From NCBI GenBank assembly GCA_022828595.1, contig JAKGHH010000002.1:69102383-69166382 (forward strand): a DNA stretch of 64,000 nucleotides. The letters are read 5' to 3'. The position numbers and the translations under genes were made by a program. The stretch comes from Nelumbo lutea (Eukaryota > Streptophyta > Magnoliopsida > Proteales > Nelumbonaceae). The notes beneath the pieces were generated by a model. It ran no database searches. It was not told where the DNA came from and saw only the letters and a list, made by a program, of their open reading frames with translations. This document shows, one piece after another, positions 21,209 to 31,346 of the stretch (its first letter is position 1; each line of letters begins with the position of its first letter).

Positions 21209-23329
21209 ATGTCGTCTAGTGTAGACAATCTCATCGACGAGCCTAAGGTAGGTACCTGAGCTCAGGATGTCCCCTCTACTACCCATCCATCCGAAGTACG
21301 GGTGGCTTCGGGTCATCTGGACCTCCCACCGAGGTTGGGAACCAGATCAGTTCGGGCCTTCCATAATGACCTCGGAGAGGCTTCAGGACCTCATACAGAG
21401 GTTCTGCCTCCCTAGCGAGTACTCATATAATCTTCCCACCGACAACTTCCCATGGGAGCACGGTCCCAACGAGATCATGATCTTCAAGGAGCAACTGATA
21501 GCCGGGCTCAGACTTCCACTTCACCCTTTAATCGTTGAGGTGTTGATACACTTTAGCATTACCCTAGACCAACTCCACCCGAACTCCATACGGAATGTGG
21601 TGGGGTTCATTTCTCTTTGTTTTGATCGTTCCCTTTCCATAGATTTAGATGTTCTTAGTATGATCTTGGCTATAAAGAAGAGCGCTTTAGGCGCTCTCCC
21701 CGGGCATAGGCGGTCTTACTACCTGCCCCCCGCCCGGGTTTTAAACTCATGCACAAGCTCCCAAGCAAAGTCCCAGCTTGGAAGCGAGACTACTTTGTAG
21801 TTCGGAGCAACACGGGGTGGCCCTTCCCCACCAATTGGAGGATAGCCGTTCAAGACCCTGGTGTCATCCTGGATGGGAAGACCAAGAAGGAGCTCTAGTC
21901 ACTGGCTAAGCTCGAGTTGCATTATAAAGACTTCACTTCTAAGGAGAAGCTCGTCTGAGCGAGCTTGAGTCTGGGTAGGTTTTTCCCACTTCGGCTTTTC
22001 CGCTCATATATTTGCTTCGAGTTACTGATGTCGTATTTCACCGCAGGTCCCATGGAGGCGGAAAAGATAGACAACCAGAAACTCTTCCACTAGATGAAGA
22101 GGAAGAAACGTGTGGTAAAGAAGGCGCACATTGGGTCCCCGCCAGCTCCAACCGAGCCTCGACTTCCGCAGACCTATGCCTTGGGGCCCGAGGTGGCAGC
22201 CATGCCAGTTGTAGACTTGGAAGAGGGGGTTATGCCCAAGGGGCCTGAGGTGATGGCGGAACCTGCCGTTAAGCCTGCCGAGCCTGTTGCTAAGCCTACC
22301 CGACTTGCCAGGGAAAGCATCATTTACGCTAACGCCGCTACTACCGGAGCTCATCCTACTGAAGATGCCGTCGAGACCTCCGAGAGCTCCACTCACGATG
22401 TGGAGATGACGGCTTCCAGCTCAGAGGGTCAGGGGAGCTAATCCGTCCTGAACCCCAAGTGCAGCCTGAAGAAGAGTACGCTTGTTGCATACCTGGGGGA
22501 GGTCAACGAGTGGGCCGAACTCACTCCTGGTCAGCTCGACGCCTAAGCTGCCACTCATACTATGGTGGTGAGTTTCTCTTCTTTTTCTACTTTTCCTTCC
22601 TTTTTTTTTGTTGATTGGTTTCCCTTTCGCAAGTGAACACCGCCATTCGTGCCTTGACCCTCCAATCAGATTGGCACCTGAGGCGGGCTCTGGAGGCTGA
22701 GAAGTCATCTCACGCAGCCCATACTGAGTTGAGGGAAGCTCGTTGTCAGGTTCACCGCCTGGAGAGTGACGCCTTGGCTCAAAAGAGCTTCATCGAGATG
22801 TTAATGGCAGAGCAGGGGGAGCTGCCCCGAGACAAGGACAAGTTGAGGGCCGAGGTGAGCGGCCTTAAGGTCGGTAGGAGGCCTTAGGGCTCGAGGTGAG
22901 CAGCCTCAAGGCTGAGCGGGATGCCTTGAAGCTCGAGGTGCAAGGCCTCAAGGAGGCAAAGAGGAAGCTGGAGCATGAAGTGGGGTACCTCTAGAAGGAC
23001 ATAAGGGAGAAGACTGCAATCTTCGAAGGTGCTCTTAAGGAGGCCAAGACCCAAGCTGTCATTGACTACGTCAACTCTTTGAGATTCGATGATGTGATGA
23101 GGAGGCCTACCGTAAGGGCTTCAAGCTCAGTCGGTGGCTGATTAGGCACCTCTACCCTGAGCTAGACATGAGCGCCATCACTACTTCGCGGATTACTGAC
23201 GACATCGTGCGTCAGTCAAAAGACAACCCCGATTTGGAGGATGAAGGTCCCAAAGATAGAGTAGAGGATGCCGGTCCAAACATTGTCCCTAAGGGGGTCC
23301 CTGATAGAGGCGGCGAGTCCCCAAAGTAG
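21209..23329 (+). pseudogene. Antisense gene of the Tat element (Transposase_28 / 'putative gypsy type transposon' domain plus coiled coil)
   Basis: It lies between integrase and the 3' LTR, on the strand opposite gag-pol. The start is MSSSVDNLIDEP (21209). A frameshift leads to a domain with SERLQDLIQRFCLPSEYSYN, FKEQLIAGLRLPLHPLIVEV and QLHPNSIRNVVGFISL (21369-21620), recognisable as the plant Transposase_28 type. Two gaps with GT/AG ends and pyrimidine-rich 3' parts (21975-22046 and 22568-22633) look like introns. The last part is coiled-coil-like (RALEAEKSSHAAHTELREA), then AYRKGFKLSRWLIRHLYPEL and a stop at 23327-23329. Stops and shifts (after 21800 and near 22885) make it a pseudogene here. 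The function of this protein family is unknown. Confidence 0.75.
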
Positions 23330-23725
23330 TTTGCTCTTTATATTTGTAACTTAATCTTTTCCCTTTCTGAACTGTGAATGTACCATCCTGAGCCTTCGAG
23401 CTCGGGTAAAAACTCTTGTACATGAACTCTCTTTTTAATGAAATATAGTTTCTTTCGAGTATCTCTGAGTGCAAAAATACTTCTAAGTGTGAGCGGACTC
23501 CAAGCTGGTCAATTTAATGTATAGGTTACCCGAGCTGTCAAGCCACCGAGTTGGTGGTAAGGGTGACTGAGTGAATTTGTGTTACTTCGGGTTGCGCGGG
23601 TTACCCCGGACTATCGAGTTACCGAGCTGAGTAAGAGTGGCAAGGGTATAGACACCATAGGGTTCATACCCGAGCTGTCTTTCCCTTAAGGGTTAGAGAT
23701 AACTAGGTTTTTGTCAGTTTGCTAT

Positions 23726-23900
23726 GCCGAAGTGGCAATTGGGGTTTTCTTGTGGCCCTTAGGCTTAAGAAGGGACCCGCAGTCTGTTCTTAGGTTTCAC
23801 CCAAGCCAAAGTGGCAACTGGGGTCTTCTTGTGGTCCTTAGGCTTAGGGAGGGACCCGTAGTTCGCTCCTGGATTTCACCCAGGCCGAAGTGGCGACTGG
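23726..23900. repeat. 79-bp tandem repeat, about 2.2 copies, inside the Tat element
   Basis: GCCGAAGTGGC-type starts occur at 23726, 23805 and 23884, an exact 79-bp spacing. Each unit contains CTTAGGCTTA and GGGACCCG. It lies between the end of the antisense gene and the end of integrase. A variant CTTAGGCTTGGGGAG follows near 23940. Confidence 0.85.
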
Positions 23901-23977
23901 ATCTTATGTGTCGATGTCATGTTAGCTCGGTATTTTGGCCCTTAGGCTTGGGGAGTGGCTCATGGCCTACTCGATTC

Positions 23978-25065
23978 TTATAAATAATATTGTCTCAGGT
24001 TGACAATATTCCATGCTCGAGGTATTTGTTTCCCTTCGAGGCTCTCAAGCTCGTATGCTCCTTCCCCAAGCACTCGTTTCACTCGGTAAGGACCTTCCCA
24101 GTTGGACCCGAGCTTGCCAGCGCCGGGCTCAGGTACCATAACTTTACGAAGGACTAGGTCGCCAATGCGGATGTTCTGTTTCTTGACCCTGTTGTTATAG
24201 TACCGAGCTACTCTCTACTGGTAGGCTGCGGTCCTAATGTATGCGAGGTCCCTTACTTCATCGAGTAGATCAAGGTTGGTATATAGCTCTTCTTCGTTTG
24301 TCTGATCACTGTATTCTTCTAGTCGTAGCGTAAGTACTTCAATCTCTACGGGATCACTGCTTCGGTGCCGTAGGTGAGATTGAAGGGTGTTTCTCCTATG
24401 GTGGTCTTCTCCGTAGTCCGGTAGGCCCACATGACACTGGGTAGTTCATTTGCCCACAATCCTTTAGCTCGGTCCAACCGTGCCTTTAGTCCGTGGAGGA
24501 TGGCTCTGTTCGTGACTTCTGCCTGACCGTTTGCTTGATGGTGCACGACTGAGGTAAAGTTATGTTGGATCCCCATGTCTCGGCACCAATCTTGAAAGTT
24601 GATGTCCTCGAACTGTTTGCCATTGTCGGAAATCAATACCCGAGGTAGTCCAAAGCGGCATACGATGTTCTTCCAAAAGAAGTTTTGGACATTTCGTGCT
24701 GTGATCATCACGAGGGGATCGACTTCTACCCACTTGGTAAAATAATCTACCACCACTACTAAGAACTTTCTTTCACCCGTTGCTGGCGGGAATGACCCGA
24801 GTAGATCGATGCCCCATTATGCAAAGGGCCACGGGCTGGTGAGATACTTGAAGTCAGCAATGGGTTGGTGGTGAATATTGGCATGTCTCTGGCATTTGTC
24901 ACATTTTCTAACGAGCTCAATAGCGTCTGCCTTCATTGTTGGCCAATAGTACCCTTGTCGAAGTGTCTTTTGGGCGAGGGTCTTACCCCCCAAGTGTCCA
25001 TCGCACAGACCCTCATGGATGTCGCGGAGTACGAGCTTGGCTTCGGTAGGTCGCAAGCAGCGCAA
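23978..25065 (-). pseudogene. Tat integrase, broken
   Basis: The zinc-binding part shows HEGLCDGHLGGKT and CDKCQRHA (HHCC) at 25065-24870. The core begins MVVDYFTKWVEVDPL (24756) and continues with LISDNGKQFE and HHQANGQAEVTNRAIL, covering the D, D and E positions. After a frameshift near 24350 the C-terminal part reads YYNNRVKKQNIRIGDLVLRK. It ends NIVNLRQYYL before a stop at 23978-23980. Confidence 0.88.
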
Positions 25066-25203
25066 GTAGGGGAGCGTGTAAGATCTCCGATATTATTGTT
25101 CGTCTATCATGACATATTTGGTTGCCTGGCGCTGCACCCTTCTAGCTGCATTGCTGTCTGCAGGGAGGGTCCCGTGTAGTAAGAAGCTTGCGAGCGGGTC
25201 AAT

Positions 25204-25720
25204 TCAGCTCGACTCTGCTTGAACGATGGGAGTGACCTCCTTTGCCCCTCCGAGAATGCTAGGCCGACGCAAGTCCTCTATGTAAACGGCTCTCATGGTG
25301 ATGTCGCTAGTGCTGGCTAACTTGGACAGGGCGTCGGCCTTGGCGTTCTCTGGCCTAGGGATTTGTCTGATAAAGTGTGACTGGAAGTTGAGCAGGGCCT
25401 CTCTGACTTTGGCTAAGTAGGCGATCATGGTTTGCTCGTGAGCTTCATACTCGCCGGTAACCTAGTTGACCACAAACTGGGAGTCGCTGCAGATAACGAT
25501 CTGCTTGGCTTTTTCTTCTCTGGCTAGAGCTATTCCAGCTATCAATGCCTCGTATTCTGCTTCATTGTTGGATTCCTTGAACTCGAAGCGTTGCGCGTAG
25601 TCCAATTTTATGCCGCTTGGGCCGTGTAGAACTATTCCGGCACCGTTGCCCTATTGGTTCGAGGAGCCATCTACGTGAAGGATCCAGGGCTCCTCATCCC
25701 AGCTCGCGGTTGGCCGAGCT
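25204..25720 (-). pseudogene. Tat second RNase H (aRNH type), two internal stops
   Basis: Minus-strand motifs are WILHVDGSSN near 25690-25655, SNNEAEYEALIAGIALAREE near 25575-25515, and IVICSDSQFVVN near 25500-25460. RPENAKADALSKLAS follows near 25360-25315. All four acidic catalytic positions (D, E, D, D) are visible, but TAG codons interrupt the frame after SSNQ and after FVVN. A second RNase H domain after the RT-linked one is a hallmark of the Tat clade. Confidence 0.85.
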
Positions 25721-25742
25721 AGGAGAGGTGCCACATTGGCTA

Positions 25743-26274
25743 CTACTTCACGGGGTTTGAACTCAAGCAATCCGGGAGCTTTAGGCTCACCCGAGGTGGG
25801 AGCCTCGTGCTCAACCGGACCGGGAACTTCGGAGCTGAATGTGCATTCGGCATGAAATCTGCTAAGGCTTGGGCCTTAATGACAATTCGCGGCTTGTACT
25901 GGAGGTCGTACTCGCTGAGCTCAATTGCCCACTTCGTCAACCGACCAGAGACCTCGGGCTTAAGCAAGACTTGCTTCCGAGGTTTGTCGGTAAGGACGAT
26001 AACAGTATGAGCTTGGAAGTACGGGTAGAGCTTCCGAGCTGCAATTATCAATGCGTATGCTACCTTCTCCATCTTCGGGTATCTCGTTTCTGCTCCCTAC
26101 AATACTTTACTAACATAATAGATGGGGTCGTTGGACCCGATCTACTTCCTTTATTAGTACCGAACTGACCACTTCGTCACTCGCCGAGAGGTACAGTTCT
26201 AAAACGTCACCCTCCTCGGGCCGGGTTAAGATCGGCACACTAGCAAGGTAATTTTTTAGCTCGTCAAACGTGAG
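25743..26274 (-). pseudogene. Tat first RNase H (RT-linked)
   Basis: The frame 26072-25743 reads MEKVAYALIIAARKLYPYF, HTVIVLTDKPRKQVL and GRLTKWAIELSEYDLQYKPR. This is the RNase H that follows RT in gypsy polyproteins. The upstream part near 26100-26270 is frameshifted. Confidence 0.8.
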
Positions 26275-27146
26275 CTAATAGTCTCGGGTCCACTCAAACC
26301 CTTTGCTCTTGATTGCCTTAAAGAACGGCAGACAACGGTCCGCCGATTTGGACAAGAAGCGGATCAGGGCAGCTATGCAGCCATTCAACCTCTGAACCTC
26401 CTTCAACTTACAGGGTGATCTCATGTCTAAGATGGCCTTAACCTTATCTGGGTTGGCCTCAATGTTGCGTCGGTTAACGATGTATCCCAGGAATTTACCT
26501 GAGGTCACACCGAACACACACTTGTTCGGATTTAATCTAATGTTAAACTTACGCAAAATTTCAAAAACAAAATGCAAGTCTTGTATTAATTCATGTGAGA
26601 ATTGAGTTTTGACGACCATGTCGTCTACATAGCAATCTACTTTTCTCCGATTAACAACGAAAATAATTTATTTACAAGCCTTTGAAAGGTTGCCCCTGCG
26701 TTTTTTTACCCAAAGGGCATAACCTTGTAACAGTATAGGCCGAACTCCGTGATGAAGGTAGTATTTTCTTCGTCCGTCGGGTCCATCTTGATTTGGTTAT
26801 ATCCCGAATAGGCGTCTAAGAAACTTAGCAACTCATGCCCTGAGGTTGCGTCCACCAAACGGTTGATTATGGGGAGCAGGAAGTCTTTCAGGCAAGCCCG
26901 GTTCAGGTCGGTGTAATCGACGCACATGCGCCACTTGCCGTTGGCCTTCTTTACCAGGACGGGGTTGGCTACCCAGCTCGGGTAGTGGACTTCTCCTATG
27001 AAGTCCGCTGCGAGAAGCATCTCAACTTCCTCATCGACCGCTTTCCACCATTCCGGGGCTAGGTTGCATTTATTCTGTCTAACGGACATAACTACATGAT
27101 CAATGTTCAGTTTGTGAGTTATGAGTTTGGGGTCTATACCGGGCAT
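26275..27146 (-). pseudogene. Tat reverse transcriptase, broken by stops and frameshift
   Basis: RT motifs are KANGKWRMCVDYTDLNRAC near 26950-26890, LLSFLDAYSGYNQIKM near 26830-26780, and GLYCYKVMPFG near 26735-26706. After stops and a shift comes the catalytic CYVDDMVVK near 26630-26605, then KCVFGVTSGKFLGYIV. The order and spacing match Ty3-gypsy RTs. Confidence 0.9.
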
Positions 27147-27303
27147 TTCTGCCGTGGACCATGCAAAAATATCTAAATTTTGAAGTAAAAAAAATCACCA
27201 GTTCGGATCGTAGGGGCTCCTAGATGGAAGCGCCGATCTGAAGCGTCCGAGCTGGGTCTGCTGTTGAGGTCGGGACCGCGACTGTTTCTTCCGTGGGCGT
27301 GGC

Positions 27304-28350
27304 TCACTCTTCGCCTTGCTCCGTGGGTCGTTCTAGTTCAAGGTCATCGGCCATCTTGGTTTTCCCCTTTAGGGCGGCAACATAGCATTTGCAGGATTCG
27401 AGTTGGTCGCCCCACGCTACTCCCACACCGAAATCTGTTGGGAACTTCATAGCCAAGTGGTAAGTGGAGACCACCGCCCGTAGGACATGGGTGATCGGTC
27501 GACCTATTATGGCATTGTAGAGAGAGGGGGTCGCTACCACCATGAAGTTGTGTTCGAATCTGACCATACAAGGCCATGTGTCGATCTCTACAGGTACTGT
27601 TATTTTCCCAAGGGGGCGGACTTCCTCTCAGCTGAAGCCCACTAAAGGGGTGTCCGTAGGCCTCAGATCGCTTCTCTGCAACTGAAGCTGGTTAAACGCA
27701 GCTTTGAAGAGGATGTCGGCTGAGCTTCCTGAGTCCACGAGTATGCGCCTGACCTCGAAGTCGTCGATTCTTAGCTTTATTACGAGTGCGTCATCATGGG
27801 GGTCGTGGACCCCTCGCGCATCATCTTCTGTGAAGAAAATTGGATCTCCCATCTTCGACCACTTTGGGGGGTTCTGCTCTTCTCGAGTGGCCTCATGAAC
27901 TGACGTCCGAGCTGCTGTTGAGGTACAACCCGCGACGATTGAACCTTCCACTATCATGTGGATGGTTCCCCGAACTGGCCTCTCCTCTGGAGGCTGCCTC
28001 TGCGGTTGTTCGGCCGGCCTGCTGCTAGACTCGAGAGCATCTTTACCGTGCTCTCCTTGTCGACCTGTTCTATTGCTATTGCTATTATTATTAATTTGTA
28101 CAAAGTTTCTCAAATATCCGCGACGGATGAGCTCTTCTATCTTGTTGCGGAGGTTTTTACAACTCTCGGTACTGTTACTGTGGTCTTTGTGAAAATTGCA
28201 ATACAAACTCTTATTTCTTTCATTGGGATTCCCCCTCAGACGGGGTGGCCACTTCACGTATGAGGCATCCTTGATCGCCATCAGGATTTCGGCCCGCTTC
28301 ACATTCAGTGGGGTGTAATCAGCTCGGTCCAGTGCAGAAACTCGGAACAA
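27304..28350 (-). pseudogene. Tat gag C-terminus and aspartic protease
   Basis: The frame 28350-27628 reads LNVKRAEILMAIKDASYVKW and a zinc-binding-like CNFHKDHSNSTESC. A linker follows, then the protease with RRILVDSGSSADILF near 27750-27700 (catalytic DSGS). The domain ends in the next frame with PSLYNAIIGRP and VSTYHLAMKFPT (27567-27304). The protease motif is intact but a frameshift splits the domain. Confidence 0.85.
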
Positions 28351-29662
28351 TTGTCCCGGCTTTGCACCCTGATCTGTTTCCTTTTTTCTTCGGGTGTCCC
28401 CTTGACTGGAAGGCTCTCATTCTCTCTTTCTTTTTTCGAGTGCACCCTCGCCCTTCTAGTTGATCTCCTCTTCAGTGGCTATGAACTTATCTGCAAGCTT
28501 TAGAAACTCGGTTATGGTCGCGGGTTGGTTGGCGACCATGTGCTACTTGAACTCTTTGTGCATCACGCCCTTCTTGACTGCAGCAAGGCATATGGCGGGG
28601 TCTAGGCGCGGTATCTGCATACAAGTGTCGTTGAACCGCTTGATATAGCTCCAGATGGACTCTCCCTGTCTTTGTGCTACGTTGAAGATGCTTTCTTCAG
28701 TTCGCGGGCACCGTTTGCTAGTGACGACTCGCTGGCTCGTGCCAGGTGTATCTGTGACTGAAAGGCGTCTACATGATCATTCGGGTCCGACCCGTCATAC
28801 TTATCAAGAGGGGGGAGCTTGAAATCCTTGGGCATCGGGACTACCAGGAGTTCGGAAGACAGGGGAACGGAACCGAGAGGAGGGGAGCTTTGGCTTCGGC
28901 CGAGCCTACCTCTTCTTTGCCCATGAGCTCGGGCAAATCGCGAGTGACAGATCGGTGAGCTCGGCGGCGGCGTCTCTGCTTCTTGATGGGCTCGACGCTC
29001 GTGCTGCTCACCTCCGCGCTATCCAGAATGGTTTGCGCCGGGAGTAGCCTGATTCGCTGGTGATGGCTACGAACAAAAGGATCCTGCTTGGAATCTGTTG
29101 CTAGGATCTCGAACTAGTTTTCAAGGATCGGGGTTCCAAACTTCAACTGTCGAGGCGACGTAGACCTACCGAGCCGGGGTCCTCCCGACCTATCCGCTCG
29201 CGGTGAGATTGGGGTAGCCGGTCTCTTCCGTCTACCATGGGGGGAGGCCTGGTTTTTTGGGAGATTTTGGGGGCCTCTCCTCGGCCGGAGTGCTCACTCT
29301 AGCGATGAGATTTGGCTTGCTGCGAAGCTAGGCGCTGAGGCGAGAGCTGAGGCTGCTGAAGCTGAGGTTGGGGCAGTTGGGGGAATTGCTGCTGATACTA
29401 ATACTAGGAGACCTAGTGCAGTACATGTTGTTGGTAGAGTTGAAGCTATTGGAACTGTTGCATTTGAACCTGCATGGCCCTCATGCACTGCACCAGTTCC
29501 TCTAGTTGGTTTGGTTTGGCCGTTGGGGGCACGACAGAAGGCTCGATGAACATCGTTCTGACTATAGCGGGGAGTCGGGCGATGACAGGTGCCATTGTGA
29601 GAGGCACGTTCCCTGGAGTTATCTATCTCCGTGCTTCGTCCGACGTTGCTAGAGGAGGCCAT
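28351..29662 (-). pseudogene. Tat gag, broken
   Basis: The start MASSSNVG (ATG at 29662) matches MASSSNAG of the second Tat copy at 44045. After frame changes the capsid core appears: a PKDFKLPPLDKYDG-like stretch, SYIKRFNDTCMQIP near 28640-28600 and KFIATEEEIN near 28480. Several stops and shifts break it. The two Tat gags are clearly related, so this is not a chance frame. Confidence 0.8.
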
Positions 29663-29730
29663 GAGCATTGGATTGTTTCAAGGAAGAAGAATGAACTGAA
29701 AAAGTTTAGAGAGAAAGGCTTTTTGAAGCG

Positions 29731-29749
29731 ATTCCCACAAACGGTGCCA
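29731..29749 (-). other. Primer binding site candidate of the Tat element
   Basis: The minus strand reads TGGCACCGTTTGTGGGAAT two bases inside the 5' LTR. Its form resembles the TGGCRCCGTYTGTGGG sites of other plant gypsy elements. The tRNA primer cannot be named from this alone. Confidence 0.7.
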
Positions 29750-29751
29750 AA

Positions 29752-30633
29752 TGATGTAGCACAGTCCGGTCACTCCTAGCTAGCGCTCGCGTGGCTCCTG
29801 AGATGTACCTGAAATGAGAGGAAGGAAGAAGAACTCCCGGGGGGTTTTCTGGTGGGAACACTCCGATGCTTAAGTTATTGTTGCATACAGGAAGCAAAGA
29901 GAGAACGAAGGCTAAGAGTGTAGGTTGTGCTAATGATATCAGATACCTTGTTCCTTGAGGGTAAGTTCCTTATAGCCGAATTCCATTGCTCCCGGCCCTT
30001 TGACTTCTGACAGGGTAGGTATAACTGCCACTTCAGTCTGCCATAGCCACTACAGGCAGGACTGAGGTGGAACGCGCGGGGCCGTCGTGCAGGGTACGTG
30101 TTTGTCAGGTGTGGGACGCCTTCCTAAAGGTGGCAGGCGTGGCGAGGGGACATGCCTGCAATTCGCAGGTTTGTTAGGTATGGTGATCGGGCAGGAAGCC
30201 CTCCTATGGTATACCGAGCTGTTCTCCTGCGAATTGCCTTGAGCTGGGCTGTCCCTTAAGTGACGGGCTGCCTGCAACCGGTTATGCCGAGCTAGCCAAC
30301 CCGAGGTCTTTGTGCCTCGGGGCGTCCAAAGAAGAATCGGTGCATTCTTGCTTGGGAGTGGCTCGAGGTCCATTGGGAGGAGCTCGGGTCTCAAAAGGGG
30401 TCAGGGTGCCCCAAACTCAGGATCCCCCGAAGTCCCTTGACCCCGAAGAGGAGGTGCGGGCGAGGCGGCTTTCGACGAGTAATGTACCTGCCAAGTTGCC
30501 GTGCTGAACTTGGTGGGACTTCCCCACTGAGCCGTGCTCTTGTCTGTTGTGCTGTCATGCTGAGTCACTGTTTGAGCTAGGTCACGCCTACGTGTACCTG
30601 GGCTACGAGGTCGGGCCAAATCACCCTCCATCA
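29752..30633 (-). repeat. 5' LTR of the Tat element
   Basis: On the plus strand it starts TGATGTAGCACAG and ends CTCCATCA, directly before the ATAAT duplication. It is about 50 bp longer than the other LTR. Confidence 0.9.
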
Positions 30634-30638
30634 ATAAT

Positions 30639-31221
30639 CATTTGGCTTGTAAATGGTATTCGAAAATTTGAATTCAAATTCGAGATCCGAATTAAATGGA
30701 TCAAATTCAGATAGTTTGAATTGAATGAACGATCGAATTCAACTATGCTTTTCATACCGATTAATTAATCGAATAAAATTCAGATATAACATGATTCAAT
30801 TCGACAAATATCCGATTCGATTACAATATTATAAATATGTAAATTATATATTTATTTAACAATATCTGCGGTGATGAATCATAAATATTGATTTCTTAAA
30901 ATGAAATATATTAATATATCACTAGCAGAGGGGAATTGTGAAAGTAAGTTCAATAAAATGATAAAACAAAAACTATATGCTTAAAAAGGTGAGAAAAAAA
31001 TGAGTAATTTCATTTGATGTAATTATAATAAGTCAATTAATTATGCTTAATAATTAATAAGTAAACACAAATAAATCATAGAAATATGACTATATATTAA
31101 TAATATAAAATTTTATATAAATAAGATAGCACTTGCAACATTTGGTGAAACATTAAATTATATGTATGGATCTTTTAACAAAATGAGAGGGGGAGTGTGT
31201 TAAACCCTAGACCCCAAATCT
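30639..31221. other. AT-rich DNA with GAATTC-rich words and a Copia-like 3' end remnant
   Basis: 30640-30840 is dense in ATTCGAATT/AATTCGA words, suggesting a decayed non-autonomous transposon. At 31185-31200 GAGAGGGGGAGTGTGTTAA resembles a Copia polypurine tract followed by an LTR start (TGTGTTAA). No coding region remains. Confidence 0.35.
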
Positions 31222-31224
31222 TAA

Positions 31225-31343
31225 AGCTATGTTTGGTTTGAAGAAAAGGGTAGGGAAAGGAAGGGAAAGACAGAGAAACCTATACAAGGTTTATAAAGGT
31301 TTTTCTACTTTTCCCTGCATTTTTCTTCAAACCAAACATAGCC
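31225..31343. mobile_element. Tourist-like (PIF/Harbinger-type) MITE with TAA target duplication
   Basis: The 119-bp unit starts AGCTATGTTTGGTTTGAAG and ends CTTCAAACCAAACATAGCC, a near-perfect inverted repeat of about 22 bp. TAA flanks both ends (31222-31224 and 31344-31346). A related right end occurs near 54140-54165. Confidence 0.8.
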
Positions 31344-31346
31344 TAA

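Larger units (their letters stand above)
19936..30633 (-). mobile_element. Ty3-gypsy retrotransposon, Tat-like lineage, full length but inactive, with an antisense gene
   Basis: Two LTRs (19936-20766 and 29752-30633) are flanked by ATAAT at 19931-19935 and 30634-30638. On the minus strand a primer binding site candidate TGGCACCGTTTGTGGG follows the 5' LTR, and a purine tract AGGGAGTGGGGGGCAA precedes the 3' LTR. Coding order on the minus strand is gag, protease, RT, RNase H, a second RNase H, integrase. RT before integrase is gypsy order, and the double RNase H is known from the Tat clade. All frames are broken. Between integrase and the 3' LTR lies a gene on the opposite strand (21209-23329). 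Confidence 0.93.

Noticed and set aside
23726..23900. Regular 79-bp repeats as a CRISPR-like array
   Set aside because: They are contiguous diverging tandem units without spacers, in a plant retrotransposon.
27704..28263. Plus-strand open frames over the gag-protease region of the Tat element
   Set aside because: They are shadows of the minus-strand gag-protease frame, which has the zinc-binding and DSGS motifs.
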